From: a virus
DNA: 21,593 nt
Strand: one strand, 5' to 3'
Virus record (IMG/VR): IMGVR_UViG_3300024433_000071
Span: 1 to 21,593 of that record
Both the position numbers and the translations under genes were made by a program. Positions 7,812 through 14,792 of the stretch are shown here, in pieces. Below the pieces are notes generated by a model. The model was given only the letters and a program-made list of their open reading frames with translations, did not search any database and was not told the origin of the DNA. Every line of letters starts with the position of its first letter. The stretch's first letter is position 1.

Positions 7812-9632
7812 ATGGCTGCTTCTCTAACTGATATTATTCGCGCTGGTGCGGGTGGGCCTGAAGTAAAGTCAGGAATAGCTGCTGTTGAGGCTGGAGGCAT
7901 GTTTGCTCCCGGCAGGCTTGACCAGCTTAGAGCTGCTGCTGGGTTACAGCCCCAAGGTGACATTCGGCAGGCTACCGCAGAGTCTCTGACTAGCGCGGCA
8001 GAAGAAACTTATGTTGACCCTTCAGAAACTCCACTTGTGCAAGATTTGTCTGCCCTTTTACAGGGAATAAAAAGCAGGCAGGCGCAAACTAGCGCAAACC
8101 TACAGGCAATTGATTTACGAGACTCAGACGACCTCGGCTCTGCTCCTACAGCACCAAAAACAATTACAGAACAATTGAGTGATTTGTCTCAAGAGTTAGG
8201 CGCGGCTGGCCCAGATGGAGCTCCTGGTGCCGTTGTTAAGCCTGAAGGCGATTTAGGTGCTGTTGGTCCTGATGGTGCGCCCGACACAACCACTGGAGCT
8301 TCGACCACCACAGACGACATAACCACCACCACCACTACAGATACCACTACAGAAACCACTCAGGAAGGTGCCGAAGGCGGGTCTACGGAGGCGTACAATC
8401 CCTACGGCGCTTTGTTGGAAAAAGCTATGGCTGATGTTACCGCTTTGCGCGGTGAGGACCCAAACAAAAAATCTAGAGAAGATTACATGAAGGAATTTGC
8501 CGAAGCCACTGGTGTAAAAATTGATGGCGAGCCGGACAAATCACACGCTCTTATGGCCTTTGGCTTGGCTCTTATGCAGAACAAAGCAGGCAAAGGCTTT
8601 AATGTAAGCAACATGCTTGGCGCAATTGGTGAAGCTGGCGAGAAGGCCATGCCTGCATTCCAGAAGGCTAAAGAACAAGCTCGCGCAGAGCGTATCGCGG
8701 CTGGTAAGTACGCTCTTGGTGAGGTTAAGGCAGCAGACAAGCAAAGAATTGCTCAACTTAGCGCGGCTCAAGAGCGTGTCACTGACTTAATGACAAAGAC
8801 TCAAGATTATGTTGGTAAGCAGCTTTTGGCTCAACAAAATCATGGGCTTGAAATGGAAAAGCTGCGTATTGAAAAGCAAGCCGACAAAGAAATAAAAGAA
8901 ATAGAGTCTGGCGGCAAAAGATTTGAGGTAATGGGCCTTGGTACATACACGCCACTATCCTCGATGCCAAATATTAAAATCAGCGAGGGAATTAGAAAAA
9001 CTGATGGTAAAGAAGTATTAACAAAGCCATTAAAAGATGTTGAGATGTTAAGTAAAGGATATGCAGATGTACTTGATGGCATATCTTCTATTGACAAAAT
9101 TTCTACTCTAATAAATGAAGCCGCAAATGCAAGTAAAGCAGGCGGCGTAACTGGTCAGAAGCTGTTTGAATTCATTGACGGGAGAATGAAGGCTTTAGGA
9201 TTTAAAGAGGGTCTTGGAGTTGGAGTAACAGTGGACGGTAAAAAGCTCGGCCCCTTGGCAGAAGCAGATGCCATTAGAAAAAGGCTTGTGTTTCAGTATA
9301 AAAGATTTCTTACTCAAGAAACTGGCAATGGTATATCTAACCAAGATATTAAAAATCTTGATGCCGCTATTGGTGATGTAAACTTCTTTACTAACCCGCA
9401 AGAAGCGTTGGTAAAGCTAAGAGAAACAAGAAAGCTGTTTGAATCTTCCAAAGACGCATTAGAACGTCAGCTTGTTAGATTTGGCAACAAAGACCTCTAC
9501 TTAGCCCCATCTCAGTTTGACGAGGTTCAGGAAAAGATAGGTCAGGCCGCTCTGTCTGGCATTGGCATGGGAAGAGAAGGCCTTAATGTTTCGGAAAACG
9601 ATGACGGCATAACAGTAATAAAGCTTTCGTAA
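7812..9632 (+). CDS. putative internal virion protein with collagen-like and Thr-rich linker
   Basis: A 606-residue protein with AAGGAG spaced well before ATG 7812. The order is: an Ala/Gly-rich N-terminal region (1-125); a short collagen-like duplication, GAAGPDGAPGA and GAVGPDGAP (about 130-157); a threonine-rich stretch (about 159-183, up to six Thr in a row); then a long helical section. Residues about 285-365 (Lys/Glu/Ala/Gln heptads such as EQARAERIAAGK and EKLRIEKQADKEIKEIE) look like a coiled coil. The rest is mixed helical and ends in DDGITVIKLS. No catalytic motif is visible. Together with the next gene it is probably part of the DNA-ejection apparatus. The Thr/Pro/Gly linker suggests a flexible hinge between two helical domains. 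Confidence 0.68.
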   Translation: MAASLTDIIRAGAGGPEVKSGIAAVEAGGMFAPGRLDQLRAAAGLQPQGDIRQATAESLTSAAEETYVDPSETPLVQDLSALLQGIKSRQAQTSANLQAIDLRDSDDLGSAPTAPKTITEQLSDLSQELGAAGPDGAPGAVVKPEGDLGAVGPDGAPDTTTGASTTTDDITTTTTTDTTTETTQEGAEGGSTEAYNPYGALLEKAMADVTALRGEDPNKKSREDYMKEFAEATGVKIDGEPDKSHALMAFGLALMQNKAGKGFNVSNMLGAIGEAGEKAMPAFQKAKEQARAERIAAGKYALGEVKAADKQRIAQLSAAQERVTDLMTKTQDYVGKQLLAQQNHGLEMEKLRIEKQADKEIKEIESGGKRFEVMGLGTYTPLSSMPNIKISEGIRKTDGKEVLTKPLKDVEMLSKGYADVLDGISSIDKISTLINEAANASKAGGVTGQKLFEFIDGRMKALGFKEGLGVGVTVDGKKLGPLAEADAIRKRLVFQYKRFLTQETGNGISNQDIKNLDAAIGDVNFFTNPQEALVKLRETRKLFESSKDALERQLVRFGNKDLYLAPSQFDEVQEKIGQAALSGIGMGREGLNVSENDDGITVIKLS

Positions 9633-9642
9633 AGGGTGAATT

Positions 9643-12588
9643 ATGGGTCAAATTTTACTAGAGCTACCTAACGAGACTGTTAAGTTTGAGTTTGCTGGCG
9701 ACAAGCCAACCGTTGAAGAGCAGTTCAAAATAGGTCAAGTTATCCGCGACAAACAACGTGGAATATCTAAACAAATAGCGTCAGAAAAGTCTGCTGCTGA
9801 AGCAAAAGACGAACAATTGTTCGACACAGAATCTGGAATCAAAGACGCTGGCCTGCGTGCAAAGTTGTCTGCTGCTGAGACAGAGGGCGATGCTGAAGCT
9901 CAGTTGCGCGTGCTATACGGCATGACTGAAGATGATTACCTTCGTGATTCTCGCGGAAGGTTAGCACTAACACCATCAGGCGGCGCGAAGATTGGCGTAG
10001 AGCTTGATAAGCCCACATTAATTGATGAGGCTGGTTTTAGCCGATATGATTTAGCCGATTTCGCTGGGTTGGCGCCAGAAGTTATTGGCGGTGTCACAGG
10101 GGCTATTAAAGGGGCTGCAATTGGAACCGCAGTAGCGCCTGGCATTGGCACGCTGCTCGGCGGAGCTATTGGTGCTGGGACAGGGGCTGCTGGTGGGCAG
10201 GCACTTGAAGAAGGTGTTGAAGCAATTTATGGCGTGCAAGACCAGACAGCAGAAGAAGTTGCAAAAGACTTAGGAAAAGAATTTGCTTACGGGTTTTTAA
10301 CTGACGCTACATTGGGTGCTTTTGGATTAGCAGCGCGTGGCATTGGCAGCTCAATGAGAGCTGGCAAGGGCCTTACTGATGAAGAGCTTGAGATTGCCGC
10401 CAAGTCTATTGAAAGAGGCATTAACCCTACTCTGAGCGCAATCCGCGCTCCGTCCGTTGTGGCTCGTCAGCAAGGTATTGTTGAGAAGATTTTTGGCTCT
10501 TCTCCTCGCTTAAAAAACAACAATGAGGTTATGCAAAAAACAATTGCAGACTTCCGCTCGAAAGTAGAGAAAGTTGGAGATGAAGAGGCTGGGCGCATTT
10601 TGCTTGAAGGCACAGGCAAAAAAGCTGCTGAATTAATCGCGGCCCAAGAAGCGTCTCAGAAAGCTGTCTTGCAAACCTTGCGCGGGTTAGGCAATGACCT
10701 TGGCGCGGCTGCTGAAAAAAACATGGACTTGAATGAAGATGTGTTTGATATCTTGATTGGTGCTAGAAATGCTTTTGACTCTGAGGTAAAGGCTGCGTTT
10801 AAGCCAATTGATGAGGCATTAGAATCTGCTGCTGGCTCTGAAAAATTGTTCGGCATAGGCAATATACGCGCAGCAGTAAAAGAGATAAAAGACATAGAAA
10901 AATCTGGATTAGCTGGCGACACCATGCAAGAGCTAAAGTCTGCTTTAAAAGGCATAGATGCTTTAGGCAAGCAAGGGAATGTCTCTTTCTTGGAGCTTTA
11001 CAATTTACGCAAAACATTAAGCGATAATTTAGCAAGAGTCCCCTTGTCTAAGAAAAATATTCAGCGCGGTCATATTAGTGATTTGATAAGCAAGATTGAT
11101 GCAAAGTTATCTACAAATAGCATCAAAGCCACTCTTGATAATTTACAGGTTCCAGCGGGGCTTGAGAGAAGGTTTCTTGAAAGAGCCTCAGAGGCCATTG
11201 AGCCAGCCAGAAAGCTATATAACGAAGGTGCACAAATATTCGAGGATATAGAAGCTGCTGGAATTATCAAAAACATTGCCGCTAAAGCTAGAGGAAATCA
11301 GCCTATAGGGATTGATGATGTTGCTATGGATAAGATTATCCGTAACAACAAGCCTTTGGTTTTAACAAGAGCGTTAAATGCAATAGATTTTGCCGCTTCT
11401 AAAGGGGTGAAAGGAAAGGCTGGCGCTGAGCTTGATAAAGAAGCATTTAGAAACCAGCTAGCCGGAGAATGGCTAAATGATGCTTTGTCTACATCAGGCC
11501 TTAGAGGCATTGATGATATTGACCCTTCAAAATTCAAGCCCGCCGCGTTTGCTAAAGCTGTTAAGGACTTAGGCAAAACAGCCGATGTTCTGTTTGGCGC
11601 GGATGCAGCTAAAGTAAAATCATTAGCATCTCAAATGGAAAAGATTGGTCTATCAAATCTAAAGCAGGCTGATGTTGACGCAGTTATTAAGGAAATAGGG
11701 AAAGATGCTCCTTTAGCCGAACAATTAACCGTCTTAACCAATTTACAGAGGGCTGCACGCGATGAACAAAAAAGCTCTGCTTTGCGTGCTTTGCAGGCTG
11801 GAGATTTAAATCCTATTCAGGCAGCAGAACTAATTTCCACTAGAAGCACAACAGCGACAGACGTAAAAAAGATTTTTAATGCGTTTAAAGGAAACGAAGA
11901 AGCTCTTCAAAAGTTGCGCGGTAATTATATGGAACGCCTTATTTCTGACTTTGGCGATACACTGACGACAGACGGGAAAGCCTTGGGTGCTTTTGCAAAG
12001 CGCATTTTAGATGCTAACGAGGGCGGCAAGTTGTCGGCTATATTTGGCGATGAGATGGGCAAGGATATGGCTGAGTTTGCTAGAATACTAGACTTTAACT
12101 CTCGCACAGCGGCTGGTGGTGATTTGGTTGCTGCTAACATCGCCGCTAGCCCAATTCAAAACCTTGGTAAACTAGCCAAGTTTACAATTGTTGGGCGGCT
12201 TTTAACATCAGGTCCGTATTATAAGCAAATTGTTCAAGACTACAAAAAACTTTCATCAGGGCAAACAGCCGAAGAAAAGTCAAGAATACTTGGCAGGCTA
12301 ATCTCTCAGTCTTTGGCTCAACAAAGCCAAGAGGGTGTGCGGGAAGCAGAGCAACAGATAAGCTCAGTAATAGAATCTTCTGGTCTGGGAGAGCAAATCC
12401 AAAATATAAACAGCCAGGTGCAGTCTCAAATACCGAACAATTCTTCTGGTATTGGGCAGGCAGCGGTTGTTCCGCCCGCAACCCCAGCGCCCGCAGCACA
12501 ACAATCTTCAGTTAGACAACGGGCCGCGCAGAACCCAGCAGTGGCACAGGCCCTCGGTATACGCGGCGCAACAGCAGGGTTGATATAA
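9643..12588 (+). CDS. large internal virion/ejection protein
   Basis: A 981-residue protein, the largest in the window. The N-terminal 40 residues form a small domain (ILLELPNETVKFEFAGDKPTVEEQFKIG) common at the start of large phage internal proteins. Residues about 145-187 make a glycine-zipper-like hydrophobic segment (GGVTGAIKGAAIGTAVAPGIG, then LLGGAIGAGTGAAGG) that could insert into a membrane. Most of the rest is Ala/Lys/Glu-rich helix. The C-terminus (about 925-981) is Gln/Pro/Ala-rich and probably disordered. I see no transglycosylase or protease motif. AAGGGTGA precedes ATG 9643. It is the last virion gene before the lysozyme, as internal core proteins often are in podovirus-like maps. 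A tape-measure protein is the main alternative. Confidence 0.72.
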   Translation: MGQILLELPNETVKFEFAGDKPTVEEQFKIGQVIRDKQRGISKQIASEKSAAEAKDEQLFDTESGIKDAGLRAKLSAAETEGDAEAQLRVLYGMTEDDYLRDSRGRLALTPSGGAKIGVELDKPTLIDEAGFSRYDLADFAGLAPEVIGGVTGAIKGAAIGTAVAPGIGTLLGGAIGAGTGAAGGQALEEGVEAIYGVQDQTAEEVAKDLGKEFAYGFLTDATLGAFGLAARGIGSSMRAGKGLTDEELEIAAKSIERGINPTLSAIRAPSVVARQQGIVEKIFGSSPRLKNNNEVMQKTIADFRSKVEKVGDEEAGRILLEGTGKKAAELIAAQEASQKAVLQTLRGLGNDLGAAAEKNMDLNEDVFDILIGARNAFDSEVKAAFKPIDEALESAAGSEKLFGIGNIRAAVKEIKDIEKSGLAGDTMQELKSALKGIDALGKQGNVSFLELYNLRKTLSDNLARVPLSKKNIQRGHISDLISKIDAKLSTNSIKATLDNLQVPAGLERRFLERASEAIEPARKLYNEGAQIFEDIEAAGIIKNIAAKARGNQPIGIDDVAMDKIIRNNKPLVLTRALNAIDFAASKGVKGKAGAELDKEAFRNQLAGEWLNDALSTSGLRGIDDIDPSKFKPAAFAKAVKDLGKTADVLFGADAAKVKSLASQMEKIGLSNLKQADVDAVIKEIGKDAPLAEQLTVLTNLQRAARDEQKSSALRALQAGDLNPIQAAELISTRSTTATDVKKIFNAFKGNEEALQKLRGNYMERLISDFGDTLTTDGKALGAFAKRILDANEGGKLSAIFGDEMGKDMAEFARILDFNSRTAAGGDLVAANIAASPIQNLGKLAKFTIVGRLLTSGPYYKQIVQDYKKLSSGQTAEEKSRILGRLISQSLAQQSQEGVREAEQQISSVIESSGLGEQIQNINSQVQSQIPNNSSGIGQAAVVPPATPAPAAQQSSVRQRAAQNPAVAQALGIRGATAGLI

Positions 12589-12589
12589 A

Positions 12590-13057
12590 ATGAAATCTAC
12601 AACGATTGACCAGCTACGTCAGGAGCTTGCTTCTGATGAGGGCTGTAAGTACGAAATATATTTAGACCACCTAAATTTGCCCACGTTTGGCATAGGTCAC
12701 TTGATTAAGAAAGATGACCCTGAGTACGGCAAGCCTGTAGGCACTGTTATAGAGCAAGAGCGCGTAGATAATGTGTTCAAGCTTGATATAGCTGTAACTC
12801 TAGATGATTGTCACCGCCTGTATTCAGATTGGAATGAGTTGCCAGAAGAGTGCCAGCTTATCATTGCAAACATGATGTTCAACCTTGGCTACCCTCGGCT
12901 GTCAAAGTTTGTTGGCATGAAGGCTGGTGTAGATGCGCGGGATTGGAACGAAGCAGCAGACCAGATGGTAGATTCCAAGTGGTATACGCAAGTCCCGAAT
13001 CGAGCACGGCGTTTAGTAACGCGCATGAGAGGATTGGCAGATGATTCCGAAAGTTAG
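12590..13057 (+). CDS. endolysin, T4-type lysozyme (GH24)
   Basis: A 155-residue muramidase of the T4 lysozyme family, which cleaves the N-acetylmuramic acid/N-acetylglucosamine bond in peptidoglycan. The catalytic triad aligns exactly with T4: E17 (T4 E11) in DEG, D26 (T4 D20) in IYLDH, and T32 (T4 T26) in PTFGIGH. The C-terminal lobe is present (NMMFNLGYPRLSKF, then WYTQVPNRARRLVTRMRG). There is no signal peptide or signal-anchor, so release would need a holin, none of which is visible nearby. The start follows the previous stop by one base without a strong ribosome site, suggesting coupling to the large virion gene. A virion-associated role cannot be excluded from its position. Confidence 0.93.
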   Translation: MKSTTIDQLRQELASDEGCKYEIYLDHLNLPTFGIGHLIKKDDPEYGKPVGTVIEQERVDNVFKLDIAVTLDDCHRLYSDWNELPEECQLIIANMMFNLGYPRLSKFVGMKAGVDARDWNEAADQMVDSKWYTQVPNRARRLVTRMRGLADDSES

Positions 13058-13229
13058 TGCAACCACAGGCCCCGCGCCAATGAAAAAACACTGCCGCCGT
13101 TGCCCACGTTGTAGTGAGCCACTAAAGACAGTATATGTGCATGGTCACACACAATGCGTCAATTGTGATTGCATCATAGATGATTGCTGCCAAGGCGAAA
13201 CCTGTCAGGCCGCTCCATCAGCATCATAA
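13041..13229 (+). CDS. small zinc-ribbon protein
   Basis: A 62-residue cysteine-rich protein. C21-x2-C24, fourteen residues, then C39-x2-C42 forms a zinc ribbon; extra cysteines (C18, C44, C49, C50, C55) and the HGH around 34-36 may add a second site. The VHGHTQCxxC and DDCCQGE pattern is one I recognise from small marine phage genes of unknown role. ATG 13041 lies 17 bases inside the lysozyme gene; an in-frame ATG at 13080 would give a tighter 49-residue version starting just before the cysteines. Its 3' end overlaps the convergent leftward gene by 25 bases. The role may be protein or nucleic-acid binding. Confidence 0.65.
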   Translation: MIPKVSATTGPAPMKKHCRRCPRCSEPLKTVYVHGHTQCVNCDCIIDDCCQGETCQAAPSAS

Positions 13230-13426
13230 TCACAACGCCAGCTTTTAGCTTCATAAGGAAATTTATGGTCGCTAAAAACATTGACGCTAAATTTTGACAT
13301 TTCAACTGTACGCGCTTTGCATTCCGATAGAGAATTATACGGCCCCCAATTGTCTCTTAACTCAAAACAATGATTACCGTAGCCGCTACCGACAACAGCG
13401 CATACAACAATAACTGCTGTATACAT
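13205..13426 (-). CDS. small secreted or membrane-anchored Cys protein
   Basis: A 73-residue leftward protein. A short hydrophobic N-terminus (YTAVIVVCAVVGSGYG) looks like a signal peptide or anchor and is followed by a small domain with C20, C36 and C65, aromatic residues (FELRDNWGPYNS) and a charged end. The layout 'signal, C-F/Y-E/Q-L...GPY-S...C...W-C' is familiar from small phage and bacterial periplasmic proteins. Translation is supported by GGAG five bases before the ATG, located in the last codons of the upstream leftward gene (stop two bases away). It might act in the envelope during lysis or superinfection, but no function is assigned. Its end overlaps the convergent zinc-ribbon gene. 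Confidence 0.6.
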   Translation of the reverse strand: MYTAVIVVCAVVGSGYGNHCFELRDNWGPYNSLSECKARTVEMSKFSVNVFSDHKFPYEAKSWRCDYDADGAA

Positions 13427-13428
13427 AA

Positions 13429-13614
13429 CTACTCCAATTCTACAACAATCTCCATCTCACTGTGTCTTGGTGTCAGCACCTCCAGCTTGCATACAGGGCA
13501 AACCATAAAATCCTCTTCAAGACCGTCAGATTTAAATTGCATTTCTGTTTCACACTTGGGGCACAACCCATAAGACATGAGCCGCGCCATTTTTCCGTCA
13601 CCTTCTTGTATCAT
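13429..13614 (-). CDS. small leftward zinc-ribbon protein
   Basis: A 61-residue protein with CPKC (residues 18-21) and CPVC (39-42), a textbook two-knuckle zinc ribbon, followed by an acidic end (EMEIVVELE). The start has AGGGAGA six bases upstream on the minus strand; an internal ATG (13590) also has an AAGGTGA and would trim eight residues. It is the first gene of a two-gene leftward operon and lies directly below a TTGACA-containing promoter candidate. Such small zinc ribbons often bind RNA polymerase, nucleic acid or other proteins. The exact role is unknown. Confidence 0.65.
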   Translation of the reverse strand: MIQEGDGKMARLMSYGLCPKCETEMQFKSDGLEEDFMVCPVCKLEVLTPRHSEMEIVVELE

Positions 13615-13648
13615 GGGATGTCTCCCTAGAAAGTTGCACTATATTAAC

Positions 13649-13678
13649 ATTTAAGTCATACTTATAGCGTACTGTCAA
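13649..13678 (-). promoter_or_regulatory. candidate leftward sigma70-type promoter
   Basis: On the minus strand TTGACA (13678-13673) is a perfect -35 box. TTAAAT (13654-13649) is a fair -10, matching TATAAT at four of six positions, with an 18-base spacer. It points at the two leftward small genes, whose first ATG lies about 35 bases further on behind a good ribosome site. It sits in the only divergent gap of this region (13615-13710), so it could be read by host RNA polymerase without phage factors. The call rests on consensus matching only. Confidence 0.5.
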
Positions 13679-13710
13679 GAAATAAATTTCACACTTCCAA
13701 CGGGGGGAAG

Positions 13711-14133
13711 ATGTTAAATGCTTTCGAGGCTGGCAAGTTGGGCGAGCATATATGTATGGTTCGCTTGATGAAGCTTGGCTACTCTTGCCAAATAGTCAAC
13801 CTAGATACGGTTGATGTAATTATTAATTGGCAAGATGTTTTTCTGCGCGTTCAAGTTAAATCCAGCATTTTAAAGGGCAGAGGCGGAACGCAAGCCGCGC
13901 ACATGGGGTATCAGTTCGCTACATCTCATGGCGGCAAGAAAAAGCCACTAACAAAACAACAATGCGATATAATAGCCTTTGTTGCAGTAGAGCCAGAGCG
14001 CGTTTTGTTTAAACCAGTAGAGTGCCTAAAAGGTCAGGTGACAAAGCGTATATCGCCTGCAAAATTTATTAAAGATGATTTGGAGCAGCGGTCTTTGCAA
14101 AATTGCTTAGACCGTATTTTTTTGTCCAACTGA
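13711..14133 (+). CDS. PD-(D/E)XK endonuclease-like protein
   Basis: A 140-residue protein with the order of a small PD-(D/E)XK nuclease: GKLGEH supplies E12, TVDVII supplies D35, and RVQVKSS supplies Q48-V-K50, the Q variant of the E/QxK metal-binding motif. The rest (SILKGRGG, then CDIIAFVAVE) continues the alternating alpha/beta core as in archaeal resolvase-like and group I intron-type PDDEXK enzymes. Probable role: cutting branched or foreign DNA, or repair. GGGGGGAAG precedes the ATG. It is transcribed away from the leftward small-gene pair, and its last 27 bases overlap the convergent regulator gene. Which DNA it cuts cannot be told from sequence. Confidence 0.72.
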   Translation: MLNAFEAGKLGEHICMVRLMKLGYSCQIVNLDTVDVIINWQDVFLRVQVKSSILKGRGGTQAAHMGYQFATSHGGKKKPLTKQQCDIIAFVAVEPERVLFKPVECLKGQVTKRISPAKFIKDDLEQRSLQNCLDRIFLSN

Positions 14134-14301
14134 GCCAATTCCCAGCGAACCAATTGAATCACCGTACTTTTCCTTGTAAGCTTCAGATACAAGCATACCA
14201 ATCTGTTGACGTATGTTACGGTGTTCATCTTCACAAAGCTTTTTCAGCTTGTTATAGGTTCTCATGTCAATTCCGACAGTTCTATGATTTCCTGATGCCA
14301 C
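14107..14301 (-). CDS. ribbon-helix-helix transcription regulator
   Basis: A 64-residue leftward protein. NHRTVGIDMRTYNKLKKLCEDE followed by RNIRQQIGMLVSEAYKEKYG fits an Arc/CopG ribbon-helix-helix: a short basic beta strand (HRTVGI), helix one, a turn, and helix two ending in Tyr. I chose GTG 14301 because GGAGG is placed five bases before it; upstream TTG codons would cover that site. The C-terminal tail (SIGSLGIGSVGQKNTV) is flexible. RHH dimers bind short direct or inverted repeats. A perfect tandem 10-bp repeat lies about 20 bases upstream, over the start of the divergent nuclease gene, suggesting autoregulation and control of that neighbour. This is the only likely repressor in the window. 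Confidence 0.72.
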   Translation of the reverse strand: MASGNHRTVGIDMRTYNKLKKLCEDEHRNIRQQIGMLVSEAYKEKYGDSIGSLGIGSVGQKNTV

Positions 14302-14321
14302 AAAAGCCTCCAACAAAAAGG

Positions 14322-14341
14322 GACATATAATGACATATAAT
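14322..14341. promoter_or_regulatory. tandem 10-bp direct repeat, candidate RHH operator
   Basis: GACATATAAT occurs twice in perfect tandem (14322-14331 and 14332-14341). The repeat covers the start codon of the DUF1064 gene (ATG 14330-14332) and lies just upstream of the divergent RHH gene. Ten-base spacing puts both copies on the same face of the helix, as expected for cooperative binding of ribbon-helix-helix dimers. The second copy also codes for MTYN, so it is constrained by both DNA and protein. Binding is inferred. Confidence 0.5.
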
Positions 14342-14698
14342 AAAGGTTTTTATCAGAAACGCAATAAGTTCGGCGCGAAGAAAACCGAATTTATGGGCAT
14401 GAAGTTTGATAGCAAATGGGAGGCAGAGCGGTATGGGCAGCTCTGGAAGATGCAAGAGAACGGCGAAATACGCGACCTAGATAGACAGGTGCGGTTTAAC
14501 ATGGTCATTGATGGGCAGAAGATTTGCGCGTACATAGCTGACTATACATATTATAAGCCGAACAAAGACGGTAAAGATGAATTTATAGTCGAAGATGCCA
14601 AGGGCGTGGAGACAGATATCTTCAAATTAAAGAAGAAGTTAATGAAGGCTTTGCACGGCATAGAAATAAAGATATCGAAAAAAAATCAAAAAAATTAA
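14330..14698 (+). CDS. DUF1064-family PD-(D/E)XK nuclease
   Basis: A 122-residue protein matching the DUF1064 phage family. FDSKWEAERYGQLWKMQENGEI supplies E31 in the first motif. YIADYTY supplies D71 and VEDAKG supplies D89-x-K91, giving a full PD-(D/E)XK-like active site. The helical end (FKLKKKLMKALHGIEIKI) is typical. The family occurs in phage replication clusters and is thought to be a structure-specific or Holliday-junction-type nuclease. AAGGGA lies six bases before ATG 14330. Its first codons overlap the tandem-repeat operator candidate. The last codons and the following bases are A-tract-rich (14678-14703), which also shapes the promoter candidate of the next operon. Confidence 0.83.
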   Translation: MTYNKGFYQKRNKFGAKKTEFMGMKFDSKWEAERYGQLWKMQENGEIRDLDRQVRFNMVIDGQKICAYIADYTYYKPNKDGKDEFIVEDAKGVETDIFKLKKKLMKALHGIEIKISKKNQKN

Positions 14699-14736
14699 AA
14701 AAAGTTCTTGCAATGTGAAACAAGTATCACTACCTT
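14678..14736 (+). promoter_or_regulatory. A-tract array with weak promoter, upstream of recombination operon
   Basis: Three A-tracts (14678-14685, 14688-14694 and 14697-14703) recur about every 9-10 bases, close to one helical turn, so the DNA should be curved. Immediately downstream is TTGCAA (14708-14713) as a -35-like box, with a poor -10 (TACCTT, 14731-14736) 17 bases on. The tracts resemble an UP element placed upstream of a weak core promoter. This gap feeds the gene at 14793 and probably the whole recombination block. A short ACGGA...TCCGT hairpin (14746-14764) also lies in the leader. Confidence 0.4.
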
Positions 14737-14792
14737 GGTTTTATAACGGATTTAACAGCTCCGTCTTTTAAAGTTGATAAAGGAGGGTCGCA

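Noticed and set aside
8840-9097. Leftward frame in the internal protein gene
   Set aside because: Antisense to a continuous coiled-coil-rich frame, with no ribosome site or motif.
12879-13091. Leftward Cys/His-containing frame over the lysozyme end
   Set aside because: Antisense to the lysozyme C-terminal lobe and the zinc-ribbon start; no promoter or ribosome site seen and the cysteines are not spaced as a metal site.
14103-14330. Rightward frame opposite the RHH gene
   Set aside because: The leftward frame has a ribosome site and RHH pattern; the rightward one begins inside the nuclease gene and resembles an off-frame reading.
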